From: Simmondsia chinensis
Lineage: Eukaryota; Streptophyta; Magnoliopsida; Caryophyllales; Simmondsiaceae
DNA: 64,000 nucleotides
Assembly (NCBI GenBank): GCA_018398585.1
Contig: JAGTTD010000018.1
Coordinates: 5,277,501 to 5,341,500, forward strand
Reading direction: 5' to 3'
This document shows positions 12,372 to 23,847 of this stretch, in pieces; position 1 is the stretch's first letter; each line of letters starts with the position of its first letter. The notes beneath the pieces were generated by a model. The model was not told where the DNA came from and did not search any database. It saw only the letters and a list, made by a program, of their open reading frames with translations. A program made the translations under genes and the position numbers.

Positions 12372-14387
12372 TCAAGAAGTAAAATTTGGGAATTGGGTCT
12401 TCAAGAAATTGCAATTTTTCCAAGTCATCAAGCTCTCGTTCAAGTTGGTCCAAGTCACCAACACCTCTTGCACCGCCCCTTTATCCTTCTGCAGCGTCCT
12501 ACGAGCCTTAACAGCAGCAGGTTGTAGCAAAAGCATACCATTAGACTCTGCATCAGGTGGCTTTCGAGCAACTTTAGCACCTTTCTTGACTTGCCTTTTA
12601 AGTAGGAAAACATGAAACATCGGGTGAATGTATGAATGTGAAGGTAAGTCAAGCTTGTATGCAACATTGCCAATTTTCTCCAAGATTTTGTATGGGCCAA
12701 AGAAACGAGCACTTAGCTTGACATTTCGCTTGACAGCCAAAGTAGACTGTCTATATGGTTGTAATTTAAGGTACACCATGTCTCCAACTTCATAGTTTTT
12801 GTCTACCCTCTTTTTGTCGGCATAAAATTTCATTCGTGCCCGAGCTTGTTGGAGATTATCCTTAAGCACTTGCGGCATCTGCTGCCTCTGCCGAACCAGA
12901 TCAGTTGCTGCAGAATCTGATCCTCCCGGTTGATGCAGCAACATTGGAAAAGGAGGAGGATAGCCATACAAGGCTTGGAAGGGTGAAGTGCCAATTGATG
13001 TATGGAAGTGAGTGTTGAACCAAAACTCCACTAAAGAAAGCCAATGATTCCACTCTTTGGGCCTTAAGAAAACCATACTCCGAAGGTATTGTTCTACACA
13101 TTGGTTGACTCGTTCGGTTTGGCCATCCGTTTGAGGATGATAAGAGGAACTAAGTGCCAGTGTGGTACCCATCAATTTGAACAACTCCCTCCAGAATGTG
13201 CTTGTGAAAATCTTGTCTCGATCTGACACAATGGATTGAGGTAATCCATGCAATTTGTAAATGTTGTCAAGGAAGATCCTTACCAATTTTTCAGCGGTAA
13301 CAGGTCGAGCAAGGGCAATGAAATGGCTATACTTGGTGAAACGATCCACCACTACCCATATAATCTCCTTGCCTTCAGACTTCGGCAATCCTTTAATGAA
13401 ATCCATGCTAATGTTGATCCATGCTCCATCCGGAATAGGGAGTGGTTGAAGTAGACCCTTATAACGATGATCTCCCAACTTCGTTTGTGGACATACTTCA
13501 CAAGCCTTCACATACTCACTCACTTCTTTTTTCATGCTTGGCCAAGTAAAGTACCCTTTAACCCTTTGATACGTGCCTTCAACACCGGCATGGCCTCCCC
13601 AAGATGCATCATGAGAGGCTTGTATTATCTGATTCCTCAATTCAGTTGCTGAACCAATGTATAGCTTGCCACAGCTTCTGATCAGACCTCTCTGCACAGA
13701 TATATCAGCATCCGGATTGCATTTTTCTGCACCATTTACGAGAGCAGTAGCAACATAATCTTGGGCAAAAGAATCACCCTCATATGTCTTGTAAATCTCT
13801 TCCATCCATGAAGGAACCATCACGGATAAAGCACTACAATGCCCAGTGTCAGCATCTTCAAATTTTCTGGACAGAACATTAGCAGCCACATTCTCCTTGC
13901 CTCTTCTATACTCAATGTCATAATCAAGGTCAAGCATCTTCATAAGGCCTTTCTTTTGAATTCTTGTCACAATCTTTTGCTCAAGGAGATGCATGAGGCT
14001 TTGATGATCCGTTCTAATGATGAACTTGTGACCCTCCAAATAATGCCTCCATTTTTCCACGACTAAGAGAATTGCTAGATATTCTTTCTCATAGGTCGAC
14101 ATAGCTTGATGCTTAGGACTAAGAGCTTGGCTCAAATAAGCAATAGGCCTTCCATGTTGAGAAAGAATAGCCCCTATACCAGTACCACTTGCATCGGTCT
14201 CCAAAACAAAGCTTTCGGTAAAGTTTGGCATTGCCAACACTGGTGCAGCACACATAGCGGACTTAAGAGCTTCAAATGCAGCCTGAGACCTCTCATTCCA
14301 TGTAAAAGCATCCTTCTTCAAGAGTTCTGTTAAAGGTTTGGCAATAGAACCATAACCTTTAATGAATTTCCTATAATACCCGGTCAA
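12372..14387 (-). pseudogene. pol: Reina-like pol, RNase H-integrase-chromodomain part
   Basis: 671 codons open from just after an in-frame TAG (14391-14393) that separates them from RT. RNase H occupies residues 55-175 (TDAS at 64-67, E100, RTDHQS at 126-130). The usual ADALSR block reads ANVLSR, so an expected acidic residue is Asn170. Integrase has the zinc motif H259/H266 with C296/C299 and catalytic D329, D389 and E425 with 35 residues between the last two. The GPY/F motif (FGPYKI) is at 563-568, and a chromodomain-like end (VLVTWTN...TW) at 642-656. It would cut and join element DNA into chromatin. The natural stop lies just before the polypurine tract. It is inactive as part of pol unless the TAG is read through. 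Confidence 0.92.
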
Positions 14388-14390
14388 TCC

Positions 14391-15248
14391 CTAAAAACCT
14401 CTCAATTGCTTCAAGGTGATCAGAATTGGCCAATCTTGCATCGCTTGGATCTTAGTAGGGCCGGTGGAAACTCCCTCTTGTGAGATAACATGACCCAAAT
14501 ACTCTAGCTTGGTTTGAGCAAACGAACACTTAGACAAGTTAGCAAAGAACTTGTGTTGCCGCATCACTACAAAGACTTGTCTGAGGTGAGTGAGATAAGC
14601 TTCATAAGTGGATCTATAAATCAGTATGTCATCGAAGAAAACGAGCACCGATCTCTTCAGAAAAGGTTTGAAAACATCATTCATGGCCGCTTGAAAAGTG
14701 GCCGGAGCATTTGTTAGGCCGAAAGGCATAACAACAAACTCGAAATGCCCATGATGTGTCTGAAAAGCAGTCTTGTAGATATCCGGCTCGAGAACTCTGA
14801 TTTGATGATAACCTTGCCTCAAATCAAGCTTAGAGAAGTAGCACGCTCCATGTAACTCGTCAAGCAAATCATCAGTGACGGGAATGGGAAACTTATCCTT
14901 GACTGTCAAGGCATTTAACCGTCGATAGTCGATGCACATTCTAGCCGAGCCATCTTTCTTCTTCACAAGGATCACAGGTGAAGCAAAAGGACTATGGCTT
15001 GGTCTAACGAAACTCATGTGAAGAAGCTCCTCAACTTGCCTCTCAATTTCTGTCTTTTGGCCATGAGCATACCGATATGGCCTGATCTTGACCGGATCAG
15101 CATTTGCACGCAAGGGAATGGCATGGTTCACACCCCTTTGAGGAGGAAGACTCTTAGGTTGCTCAAAAATGTCCTCAAATTCTTCCACTAAGGTCTGAAC
15201 TTCTGGTTGAATGTCCTGCTGCAACTCCACCGCAGATACCATGAACAA
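14391..15248 (-). pseudogene. pol: Reina-like pol, reverse transcriptase part
   Basis: 285 codons containing the Ty3/gypsy RT core: KKKDGSARMCIDYR (96-109), FSKLDLRQGYHQI (138-150), [13 protein letters not shown] (174-186) and the catalytic FFDDIL (204-209). It ends RGF-stop exactly where the family has a Leu codon before the GLTGYYRKF block, so one nonsense change (TTG or TTA to TAG) cuts pol in two. The three catalytic Asp (142, 206, 207) are intact. The first Met shown is internal to pol; the protein continues upstream into protease. Confidence 0.92.
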
Positions 15249-15251
15249 ATG

Positions 15252-15725
15252 CCCAATCCATTATATTGCCTTCTTCTTGATTCCATCTTGCACACGTTTA
15301 CCATCAATCAACTTGAGCTGAGCTTCCTCTGATATTCCTTGCAAGGATACTTTGGTGCCATGAACCTCAAATGCCACGGTCATTTTATCAAAATCAATCA
15401 CAACTGGGTTGAAGGTTCTCATCCAATCCACCCCGAGCACCATATCGCAACCTCCCAAGGGAAGAACTCTAAAATCAAAGGTGAATTGATGATCTTGCAT
15501 AGACCATGGGAATGCTGGACACTTGTTTTGAGTTGTTAAGAAGTTGCCATCAGCCACCATCACCACCAAGGGGTGAGTTTTTGTCACCACATGCTTTACC
15601 TTCTTAATCAACTTTGGATCAATGAAACTATGTGTACTCCCACTATCAATAAGGACAATGATGGAGTGTTTTCCAGCCCTGCCTATGATTTTGATGGTAT
15701 TATGAGCTCAACTACCGGTCAAAGC
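15252..15725 (-). pseudogene. pol: Reina-like pol, aspartic protease part
   Basis: The retropepsin active site reads IDSGSTHSFID at about 15621-15653 on the minus strand. The flap and C-terminal block LGVDWMRTFNPVVIDF lies about 55 residues further on. A TGA stop sits about 25 codons before the active site, and the frame differs from the upstream zinc knuckle, so at least one frameshift and one stop separate gag and protease. It would process the Gag-Pol polyprotein. Confidence 0.88.
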
Positions 15726-15727
15726 CT

Positions 15728-17224
15728 TCATTGATATCTCACTTCATCATCACTCAATTCCTCTTGTGAAGTAAAGCTTGCACTGTCATTTTCTGCATCA
15801 GAATGGTCACTGCCAGAATCAGCATCAGCACAGGACCCTCTTGCATACATTAGTGCTTGAGATTTGCACCTATGACCAAGCTGATATGGTTGATTACAAC
15901 GAAAACATAACCTCACTGAGCTCTGTCAACAGCTCGCTTAAAACCAGAATTGGAATTACTTCTCTGCTGAGGTCTGAATTTACTGCTTTGCTGCTTATTT
16001 TTGTCACTTGATTGAACTTGAGTAGCTTCAATCAACTTTTCCTTGTTGTAAGCACTTGACAAAGTTATAGGACCAATGGCTTTCACCATATTCTTTATCC
16101 TTGGCTTCAATCCACTCACAAAGCATGAAACATAATAAGATTCAGCATCCTCGGGAGCTATGGACAAAACTGACAGCAAGTTAGCTCTTAAGTTCTCAAA
16201 TCTGATCATATATTCTCTCACAGTTGAAGTTTAGGACAACTTGTTAAAGCTATCCACAACATCCGTTGATTCACCTTCTCCATAACGTTCACACATTTCT
16301 TCTACGAATTGGCCCCAAGAAAGATTCGATTTGCTCTTCAACAAATTATAATACCAAACCTCATGATCACCATATAAATGAACTGTAGCTAGCTGGAGTT
16401 TTTCCTTATCAGGTATGTTATAATACAGAAAATACCGATCACATCTCCTTAGCCATGATTCCGGTTGTCTACCATCAAAAGGGTCTATTTCCACTCTTGG
16501 CTGCCTGTAATTACCACTCCTACCACCAGATGTATTATCATTACTCACTGATCTATGCTAGAAATGTCGATCAGGAGGTCTGTCCAGGTGCTCGAACTCA
16601 TCAATTGTAATTCTGTGCTGCAGAACAGAATTCTGTGGCCTGACATTTAAGTCTGCATTCAAGGAATCCGATCTGCAATGTACTTGTCCAGAAGCACGAT
16701 CCTGATTATCTACATCAATTTCAGGTTGCAAAGGTTGATTCTCAGCTGATCTGATGTGAATTGAAGGTCCTACATCAGGTTGTAATATCGGAGTCTTTCC
16801 TCGAGTCCTGCAAACTTCTTCGATTCTGTCTGCCTTGCTTTGCTGCTGAACCTCTTCAACCGATTGAAAGATCTGACTCGCAGGCTTTAAGATTGCATTG
16901 ACACTTGATTCTCCTTGCTTATTAACCTGATCTTGCAAGTGTACAATCTTCTCTTCAATTTGCTGTAACCGATCTTCCACCTTTGCATCTTTTTCATCTT
17001 TTTCCAACAACACTGACAGAATTCGATCCATCTTTTGGTTAATGTCTTGAAGATGAGTAGTTGTGTTCGTTTTTGGCATTTACAACAGCTTCAGCATTGC
17101 GAGATGCATCAGCACCTGCGATTGCAGCAGCAAAGGTATCCGGACTTTGTGCATTTGCTCCTCCAGCTCCGGATCTGGTTCTAACACCTTCGATCATGTT
17201 TTTCTTTGATTTTTCCAGCCTCAA
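15728..17224 (-). pseudogene. gag: Reina-like gag
   Basis: The gag region is spread over four frames or stop-separated pieces. The N-terminus at 17224 is basic (MRLEKSKKNMIEGVRTRSG). Next come a coiled-coil-like stretch (16900-17060), a retrotransposon gag core with ESWLRRCDRYFLYYN near 16440-16480, a Ser/Gln-rich segment, and a plant gypsy zinc knuckle (CFRCNQPYQLGHRCK) near 15865-15910. An acidic tail follows. Stops at about 16555, 16228 and 15912 break it. It would package element RNA. The breaks are surprising for an element with 2% LTR divergence, so it may have been mobilised in trans. Confidence 0.85.
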
Positions 17225-17248
17225 TCAATCAATTGATTTCTTGAACCA

Positions 17249-17260
17249 GCTCTGATACCA
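17249..17260 (-). other. Primer binding site, initiator-Met tRNA
   Basis: On the minus strand TGGTATCAGAGC lies two bases inside the 5' LTR. It is complementary to the 3' end of plant initiator tRNA-Met. Confidence 0.93.
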
Positions 17261-17262
17261 AT

Positions 17263-17558
17263 TGTTAGCTTCCAATTCGAAATTGAAAGTCTAACCTTAT
17301 AGAAGAAAGAGTTAAGATGAGAAGAGAAGTGAAAGGGGATGAGAAATAGAGAAGGAGATGAGAAAAGAGAGAGAAATTCCAAAAGGAATTCTGATTTCTA
17401 TTGATTGAATGATGAGATTACAAGCTAGGAGCTTATTTATACAAAAATTAGAACATTGAACCTAGCCAACTAACTTTTGAAACATTACAACTCAACAATG
17501 AAAATCAAAACTGAAGATACAACCAGAAATTACAATTAAAATTCATCGATTCATAACA
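17263..17558 (-). repeat. 5' LTR of the Reina-like element
   Basis: 296 bp, TG...CA, paired with 12048-12342. The same TATA-like motif is present on the minus strand. The outer side carries the TATAC target duplication. Confidence 0.95.
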
Positions 17559-17563
17559 TATAC

Positions 17564-18915
17564 CAACAACAAACTCTGCCTGACACAGAAATGATGAGGT
17601 AACGCAAAGACAGTTCTACGCCTACAGACTACAACTTCGAGAGGATGGAGGAAAAACATTGTTATAGGGTGGACGGTTATTCCAACAATTTATAGTCGAT
17701 TGCTACGCTGTAATAGAGCAATTTCAGTTGGATTATCTGAGGAAAAACCAGGCCACTCTTAGAGCGGAGATATATAGTGGTGTTGTTGACGCATTGACAG
17801 CAGGAGAGGTAAATGCAAATGCTATTGGGCACAGGGTCATCCTTCCGTCGAGTTTCACAGGGGGCCCAAGACATATGGTGCAAAGATACCAAGATGCTAT
17901 GGCTATTTGTAGGGCAATGGGACCGCCAGATTATTTCATCACATTCACCTGTAATCCAAATTGGCCCGAGATAACCACTGAATTGCTCGAACACCCGCGA
18001 CAGAGAGCATCAGACAGGTCGAACATAGTAGCATGCGTTTTCAGGCTAAAACTAAAGGAGCTATTTAGAGATTTAAAGGAACGACAGTTATTCGGCAAGG
18101 TCATTACAGGCACAATGTATGAATAACAGATGACGCTTAAACCAAAATAAGGAAAAAACCCTCAAACTAACCTTGGCTATTTATTCCACGCAGACATACA
18201 TGTAATTGAATTCCAAAAGCGTGGATTACCACGTGCTCACATCTTGCTTATGGTGGCCAGCAAACATAAGCCAACATGCCCGGAGGACATCGATGAACAC
18301 ATATCTGCCGAAATACCAAAAAAGATGCTAATCTTCTTGCTTTTGAAACTGTATCGAAATTCATGATACATGGACCATGTGGAGCATACAACAACCATTC
18401 ACCTTGCATGGATCATAAGTACAAGTGTACAAAACACTACCCCAAGGCATTCTGTAATGACACAACAATCGAAGATACCAGTTTTGTTAACTGTCGCAGG
18501 CGACATAGTAGTCAACAATACGAATACGGGGCAAGGACATCAGAAACAATTGGGTGGTCCCATACAACAGAGACCACTGTGTTAAGTATGATTGCCACAT
18601 TAATGTCGAACGATGCGCCCACACGAAACTAATAAAGTACTTATACAAGTACATCCACAACGGCCATGATTGAGCTACCGTGGTCATTGAACAGAACATA
18701 CAAACGAGATACGACATTGACATGATCGCGCCATTCCGAGTGGATGAAATTAAACAGTACTTGGACTGTAGATACGTCTCATCGATAGAATCCTGTTGGA
18801 GAATATTTGAATTTGATATGCAACACCAAAATCCAACCATTGAAAGGCTACAATTCCATTTACCAAAGCAAAAAAAATGTGACATTCGGTCGGGATGATA
18901 ACTTGGAGGAGGTGT
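17564..18915 (+). pseudogene. Helitron Rep (HUH nuclease) part
   Basis: The Helitron gene resumes after the chromovirus. Open pieces show the Rep domain: a block ending FTCNPNWPEI (about 17938-17970), a long helical block with LKELFRDLKERQLFGKV, then the HUH region at 18214-18250. There the family motif H-x-H is changed: codon 18232-18234 is CGT (Arg) and only the second His (18238-18240) remains. Further on, KYDCHINVERCAHTK leads into the double-Tyr block YLYKYIHNG at about 18630-18660, which is intact. Stops or frameshifts occur near 17660, 18124, 18320, 18584 and 18670. The protein would nick and rejoin element ends. Confidence 0.85.
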
Positions 18916-21070
18916 TGAATGAAAATAGACAAAAGGACACCATGTTGACGGCATGGTTCAAGGCTAACATGGAGTACATGGAAGCCAGAAGATATGCATA
19001 CGCTGAATTCCCTACATATTGGGTGTGGAATAAGACGCCAAGACGATGGACATTAAGAAAGCAATAGGTTTGCATCGGATGCTTGACTTACGCACATCCA
19101 AACTCAGGGGAAAGATTCTACCTTAGAATGTTGCTCAACGTTGTAAGAGGCGCGACATGTTACGAGGACATAAGAACCTTTGAAGGCATAACATATCCTA
19201 CATTCAAAGCGGCATGTCTAGCTCATGGATTGCTAGATGACGAAAATGAATGGAACAACACACTAACCGAAGCCGCAACATGAGCATCTGCAGCACAACT
19301 ACGAAGCATGTTCTGCTCCATACTAATGTTCACTGACGTTGCACGACCAGATCAAATATGGGAAAATCAATGGGACAGCTTAACGGACGATTACGAAAGG
19401 ACATTGCAACACCACCTAAACAACGCCAATTACCACGTTACACATGAACAACACAAACAGTGGGGCCTTGGTGAAATAGAAAACAATCTAAACAAAGCTG
19501 GACGGTCACTTAAAGAATATCCTCCAATGCCATATCCTATACAGGTTTCAATACCGAATTTGATGAGTCGTTTGTTTGCCGAATATCAAAACTTCGACCC
19601 ATCAAAAGAAAGCAAAGATTTTCAGTCACTATTTCGTAACCTCAACGTGGATCAAAAACGGGCATACGACAAAATTATTCGAGCCTATGAACTGGGCGAA
19701 GGAGGAATCTTTTTTGTTCACGGCAGTGGCGGCACAGGAGAGACATATTTATGGAAGACTTTAATTGCAAAGTTTCGTAGTCAAAAATTGACCGTCCTAC
19801 CAGTTGCGTCATCCGGAATAGCTGCGCTTCTTATTCCAACCGCAAAAACTACACATGCAATGTTCAAAATTCCACTACAAACTGATGACACAACATTTTG
19901 TGCAATATCAAAAAACTCTGATTTATCGAGACTAATTAGGGATACTACTTTAATTATATGGTATGAAGCACTGATGGCAAACAGACACGTGTTTGAAACT
20001 GTGGATAGAAGTATATGCGATATTTGTGACAGGGATGTGGTCTTTGGAGGGAAGCTGGTTGTACTAGGAGGGGACTTTAGACAGATTCTACCCGTAGTGC
20101 ACAAAGGCAGGCGAGAAGACATTGTCGCAGCAACAATGCACAAATCATGTTTTTGGGAACAAGTAAAAATTCTACCGTTGCTGACAAATATGAGCCTAAG
20201 GAGCAATAGCGATAGTGCAACAAGTAACACCTATGCAGACTTTGCGAAGTGGATAATACAGTTGGGAGAAGAAATAATACATTGTATAGCTCAATCTGAA
20301 GACAGTGACCCCAATTGGATAGAAATTCCCGAAAAGTTTCTGATACGTAGTGACAACGAAGCAATAAATACATTGATCGACTTTGTCTACCCACAGTTAA
20401 ACAACAACTACAAACACATCACATTCTTAAACAACCGTGCCATTTTAGCACCAACAAATAAAGATGTTGATGCAATTAACACAAAATTACTCAGTATGCT
20501 TCCTAAAACTTCAACGTCGTATTTAAGTGCGGATAAATTCATTGAAGGAAACAACAAAGAAAATCTAGACCAAATGCACCCACTGGAGATGCTTCATTCC
20601 CCACAAATATTAGGCATACCGAACCATAACCTAGAACTCAAGGTTGGCGCCCCTGTAATGTTACTGCTCAACCTTGATCTAACAAATGGGTTGTGTAATG
20701 GGTCCAGATTACAATAGAAAAAATGGGCCAAAGGGTAATTGAGGCGAGAATTATAACAGGGAGAAGCATTAGGGACATTGTTATGATACCCAGGATTGAT
20801 ATGACCCCAACATTAAACCAAAGCCCAGTTCCATTCAAACGAAGGCTATTCCCTTTTAGATTGGCATTCGCAATGACAATAAACAAAAGTCAGGGCCAAA
20901 CATTAAACAAAGTCGGCTTATACCTACCGCAGCCCGTTTTTAGCCATGGCCAGCCATATGTTGCGGTGTCACGTGTCACATCCCTAGACGGATTGAAGAT
21001 ACTGCTATGTAATAACAGAGACAAAGCATCAAACTATACAAAAAATATAGTGTATAAAGAAATCAACTAA
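18916..21070 (+). pseudogene. Helitron helicase (PIF1-like) part
   Basis: Helicase-side sequence starts with the DUF-like linker (YPTYWVWN near 19010) and runs mainly in one 469-codon stretch (19308-20717), then a second frame (20723-21070). The ATPase core is at residues 115-265 of that stretch. Walker A reads GSGGTGET with Glu145 in place of the essential Lys (codon 19740-19742). Walker B reads WYEALM with Tyr219 in place of Asp (19962-19964). The GGDFRQILPV motif is intact, as is the C-terminal block FAMTINKSQGQTLNKVG and VAVSRVTS. A TAG plus frameshift at 20715-20722 splits the end. ATPase activity would be lost. Confidence 0.9.
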
Positions 21071-21329
21071 AGTCTATACAATTAGTAAGGTGAGAGGTTT
21101 ATACAATGTCACTACCAAACATTATGTTCAAGTAATATTATTCCTTATTCGGCGTTGCTATAATATTTTCATTGCTGTTGCTTCTCTACACTGTTTCCAA
21201 ACCTTTTCAACAGCCTTTGCTTGGTTCATGCAGTATTATATTCTTACATTCGAAACCTTTTCAACAACGTTTGCTTTCTTCATACTATGTCATGTTATCA
21301 GTTTCATCGGTTTACGTATTATTACTCAT

Positions 21330-23345
21330 TTATAGTACATATAAACGAACAATGTGCGGTTCTTGCAGCAAACCAAACACATGCGACAATTGCCCAAATT
21401 GGCACGAAAACTACTAAGGCCAACCTTCGTGGAAGACTTATGCATGATCGAGGAATACACACAAAGAGGACACAAAACAAAAGTCAAAGATGGTGGCATA
21501 TGGTGTTCATGGACTTTCAAGTACAAACTACTACACATAATGCTCAATAGAATACGCAATTTCAACCGAAGTAACTCTTACAAAATACACCGTTGCACAG
21601 GGCGACGTAAAACAAGTTTCAATTCAAGATGCCAACATTGACAAATGGGCTAAAACATTTAAGTTAGGAATGGCATATTGGATGAAACACCTACAAGTTC
21701 TCCCTCACAATGGTGGATCTACCATAGCACATAACTACCAGCTAAAAATTGTAGATGCAACAGTAGTGGAGCAGATCCTGGACGAACAATGTCTTGACAT
21801 TCCTTTTCAAAAGGGAGAATTAGTGCCCTTTTCAAATGTCCCAGCATATCTAAGTACTGCTCATGCTTGCATTGGTAAGTATTACTTATACAATGAGCCC
21901 ATTATGTACAAATTTAATTTCAATAAAACGAACATGACTCCAGAAATTGCAGATTGCATGAAAATGGTGATCGGTGTATCCCCTCCATCAACAACAACCA
22001 ACACAAGAAGCGATGTCCGAGAAGTCCTACTATGTGACATAAGGTAATCGATAAATGTATTACTATCTACAAAATCTTAATCATATCCAATCACAATAGC
22101 AGTACTGACAGGTTCTCTTCAATAACATTAATAATTATAGGTTTCATACACTTCGTCTGTCATTATGGGGACAATTTGCTACGAATGAGGGCAATTACCT
22201 TTTCACACACATAGGAAGAAACCATATCATATTGACATCGCAAGTAGCAATTAAAAACTATCACGGTATAATTTCAAATAATATATTACTAAATGAACCC
22301 TTTCAATGGCACACCAAACTTACATATGTATGGCACTATGAAACAGGCGCATCAGCAACAACAACGTCAAGATTGTGGTTGCTTATCAACCCTGATCATC
22401 CTGCTACCGACGAATTTGAGGCCTGGTAAGTTGTCCTCCTACATTAATAAAACATATTGTACCCATACTCAAAAATTATAACTCCATTTCATTATATAAT
22501 ACGTATGCTGAGAATGAAGAACCACAAAAACGAATCAAATGGCTGCAGCACAAACAGCTCAATATCATCCAATCCGAGATTTATTTCAATGCGAAGAACA
22601 TAACAATATCAGAGTACACAGTCCGCCATAATGTAAGCACATACTTAAATACAAGCCTTATTTCCATCACTACATACAAAAACACTTCAGTATATACATA
22701 ATTAAAACATATCACTTACAAAATATGTAACAAACTGTCACAGGTCAAACATCTCAAATTATGTGCAAGGATTATAAGTGTCAACATAAGACACGGCACA
22801 ACTTACAAAGCTTGCCAAAAATGCAAAAGGAAGCTCACCCAGGTCATGGGTACTTACCATTGCGATAAGTGCCCCGACAACAACGCTGTTATAGAACAAA
22901 GGCAGTCCAATTAAGACACAACACAACCACTAACTTTTATATTGCTAACTACCACATTTCAAATGATAGGTTCCGAATCAAAATCACAGTTCAGGATCGC
23001 GAACAATCAGAAATGAGGATAACTATTTTCGAAAAATAGGTCGAATACTTAATTAAGGGTACGGCTGAAATTCGTAATACTAATACCATATTCATTCATA
23101 CAGGAATTTGGACAATACTTACTCTCTACGTATTTTGACGACCTGGTAGGAACAAGTTGGATATTCATCATCCAACCTCTGACGCATAACAATAGCATTG
23201 CAAACCCAAATGTCACATTCGTCACAGAGGTCTATTGGGAAGAAGAATGCTACAACATGCGAAAGTGATTCACAACAAAGACAATAACATCACATGATGG
23301 AGCATCGGCAAGTCACACGTCCACAGCTACTCAGAACATATGGTA
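21330..23345 (+). pseudogene. RPA1-like single-strand DNA-binding gene of Helitron D, multi-exon
   Basis: Plant Helitrons often carry a replication protein A large-subunit relative here. A first OB-fold-like block (ANLRGRLMHDRGIHTK, WWHMVFMDFQ) lies near 21415-21525. A second block reads LLCDIR, then a GT-AG intron (22043-22140), then FHTLRLSLWGQFATNEG and later VAIKNYHGI. Introns are also likely at about 22426-22505 and 22634-22743. A zinc-ribbon with four Cys (CQKC and CDKC, about 22820-22880) follows, and then C-terminal OB pieces (RFRIKITVQD near 22990; TSWIFIIQPL near 23155). Frames shift in the first exon, and the end has stops, so I score it as broken. It would protect single-stranded DNA during transposition. 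Confidence 0.75.
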
Positions 23346-23599
23346 AAATAAATAACCGACTTTCAACGTACCCAAAAATTATGCATAATTACTAACAGCT
23401 ACATACTTTGATTGTAGGGGACAGAAACCAATTAGCAAGCCCCTAACAAGAATGAAGACACTATAACAACGTATCTTATAATATATTTTGTACTTTTGGG
23501 TGCTTCCAAACTTTGACAAGTACTCCTTCGGAAATTCTGTAATTTTAACTATACTATAGGCAAAGCGTAAAATAAAAAGTTATTTCGATGCAAACAAAC

Positions 23600-23642
23600 A
23601 CATACGTAAAAATACAGTGACCAATAAACACAACAAAACTAG
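23600..23642 (+). other. Helitron D 3' terminus lacking the stem-loop
   Basis: The end AGTGACCAATAAACACAACA then AAACTAG aligns with the ends of Helitrons A, B and C, except that about 16 bases holding the CCGTGC-ATC-GCACGG stem-loop are absent. Confidence 0.7.
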
Positions 23643-23780
23643 TATAATACAATAGAGAACAACATGCTATGGAGACGTGATATTTCTTCCTAGTCTAAAA
23701 TAATGATCAAATGTGATATTTCTTCCAACACATGTCTACCATTCTGCACCACCTGTCCATTCTCCTTTAATCACCCTCCC

Positions 23781-23790
23781 TGTATATTAA
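23781..23790 (+). promoter_or_regulatory. Possible TATA box of the TSPO pseudogene
   Basis: TGTATATTAA lies 58 bases before the ATG. The distance is plausible for a short plant leader. Upstream, a GTGATATTTCTTCC motif occurs twice (about 23676 and 23713). Confidence 0.3.
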
Positions 23791-23847
23791 CACTACAAAC
23801 ACTCAAAAAGTGACACATAAGTTGCAGCAGTTCCTCTCTCATACGCT

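Larger units (their letters stand above)
12043..17563 (-). mobile_element. Ty3/gypsy chromovirus, Reina-like, full length with target duplication
   Basis: Two LTRs (12048-12342 and 17263-17558) in direct orientation start TG and end CA, with TATAC repeated on both outer sides (12043-12047, 17559-17563). PBS, gag, protease, RT, RNase H, integrase, GPY/F and a chromodomain-like tail, and polypurine tract follow in order on the minus strand. The small size (5.5 kb), short LTRs and GPY/F plus C-terminal chromo-like segment fit the Reina chromovirus clade; the clade call is inference. By eye the LTRs differ by six substitutions and one 1-bp gap in about 295 columns, about 2%. Despite this young age the genes carry stops and frameshifts. 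It split the Helitron Rep gene in the opposite orientation. Confidence 0.93.
6481..23642 (+). mobile_element. Helitron D, formerly autonomous (Rep/helicase plus RPA), interrupted by an LTR element
   Basis: The 5' end TCTATAATACAGGAGTATCT starts two bases after the CTAG end of Helitron C. The 3' end CTAG is at 23639-23642, followed by T, with the same subterminal sequence (AGTGACCAATAAA) as Helitrons A and B. Between them lie duplicated upstream exons, a Helitron-like N-terminal domain, a HUH Rep, a PIF1-like helicase and an RPA1-like gene, in the usual plant Helitron order. Without the 5.5-kb chromovirus the element is about 11.6 kb. It is dead: frameshifts, stops and lost catalytic residues are listed under its genes. 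The 3' stem-loop is missing. The 5' boundary is less certain than the 3' one. Confidence 0.65.
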
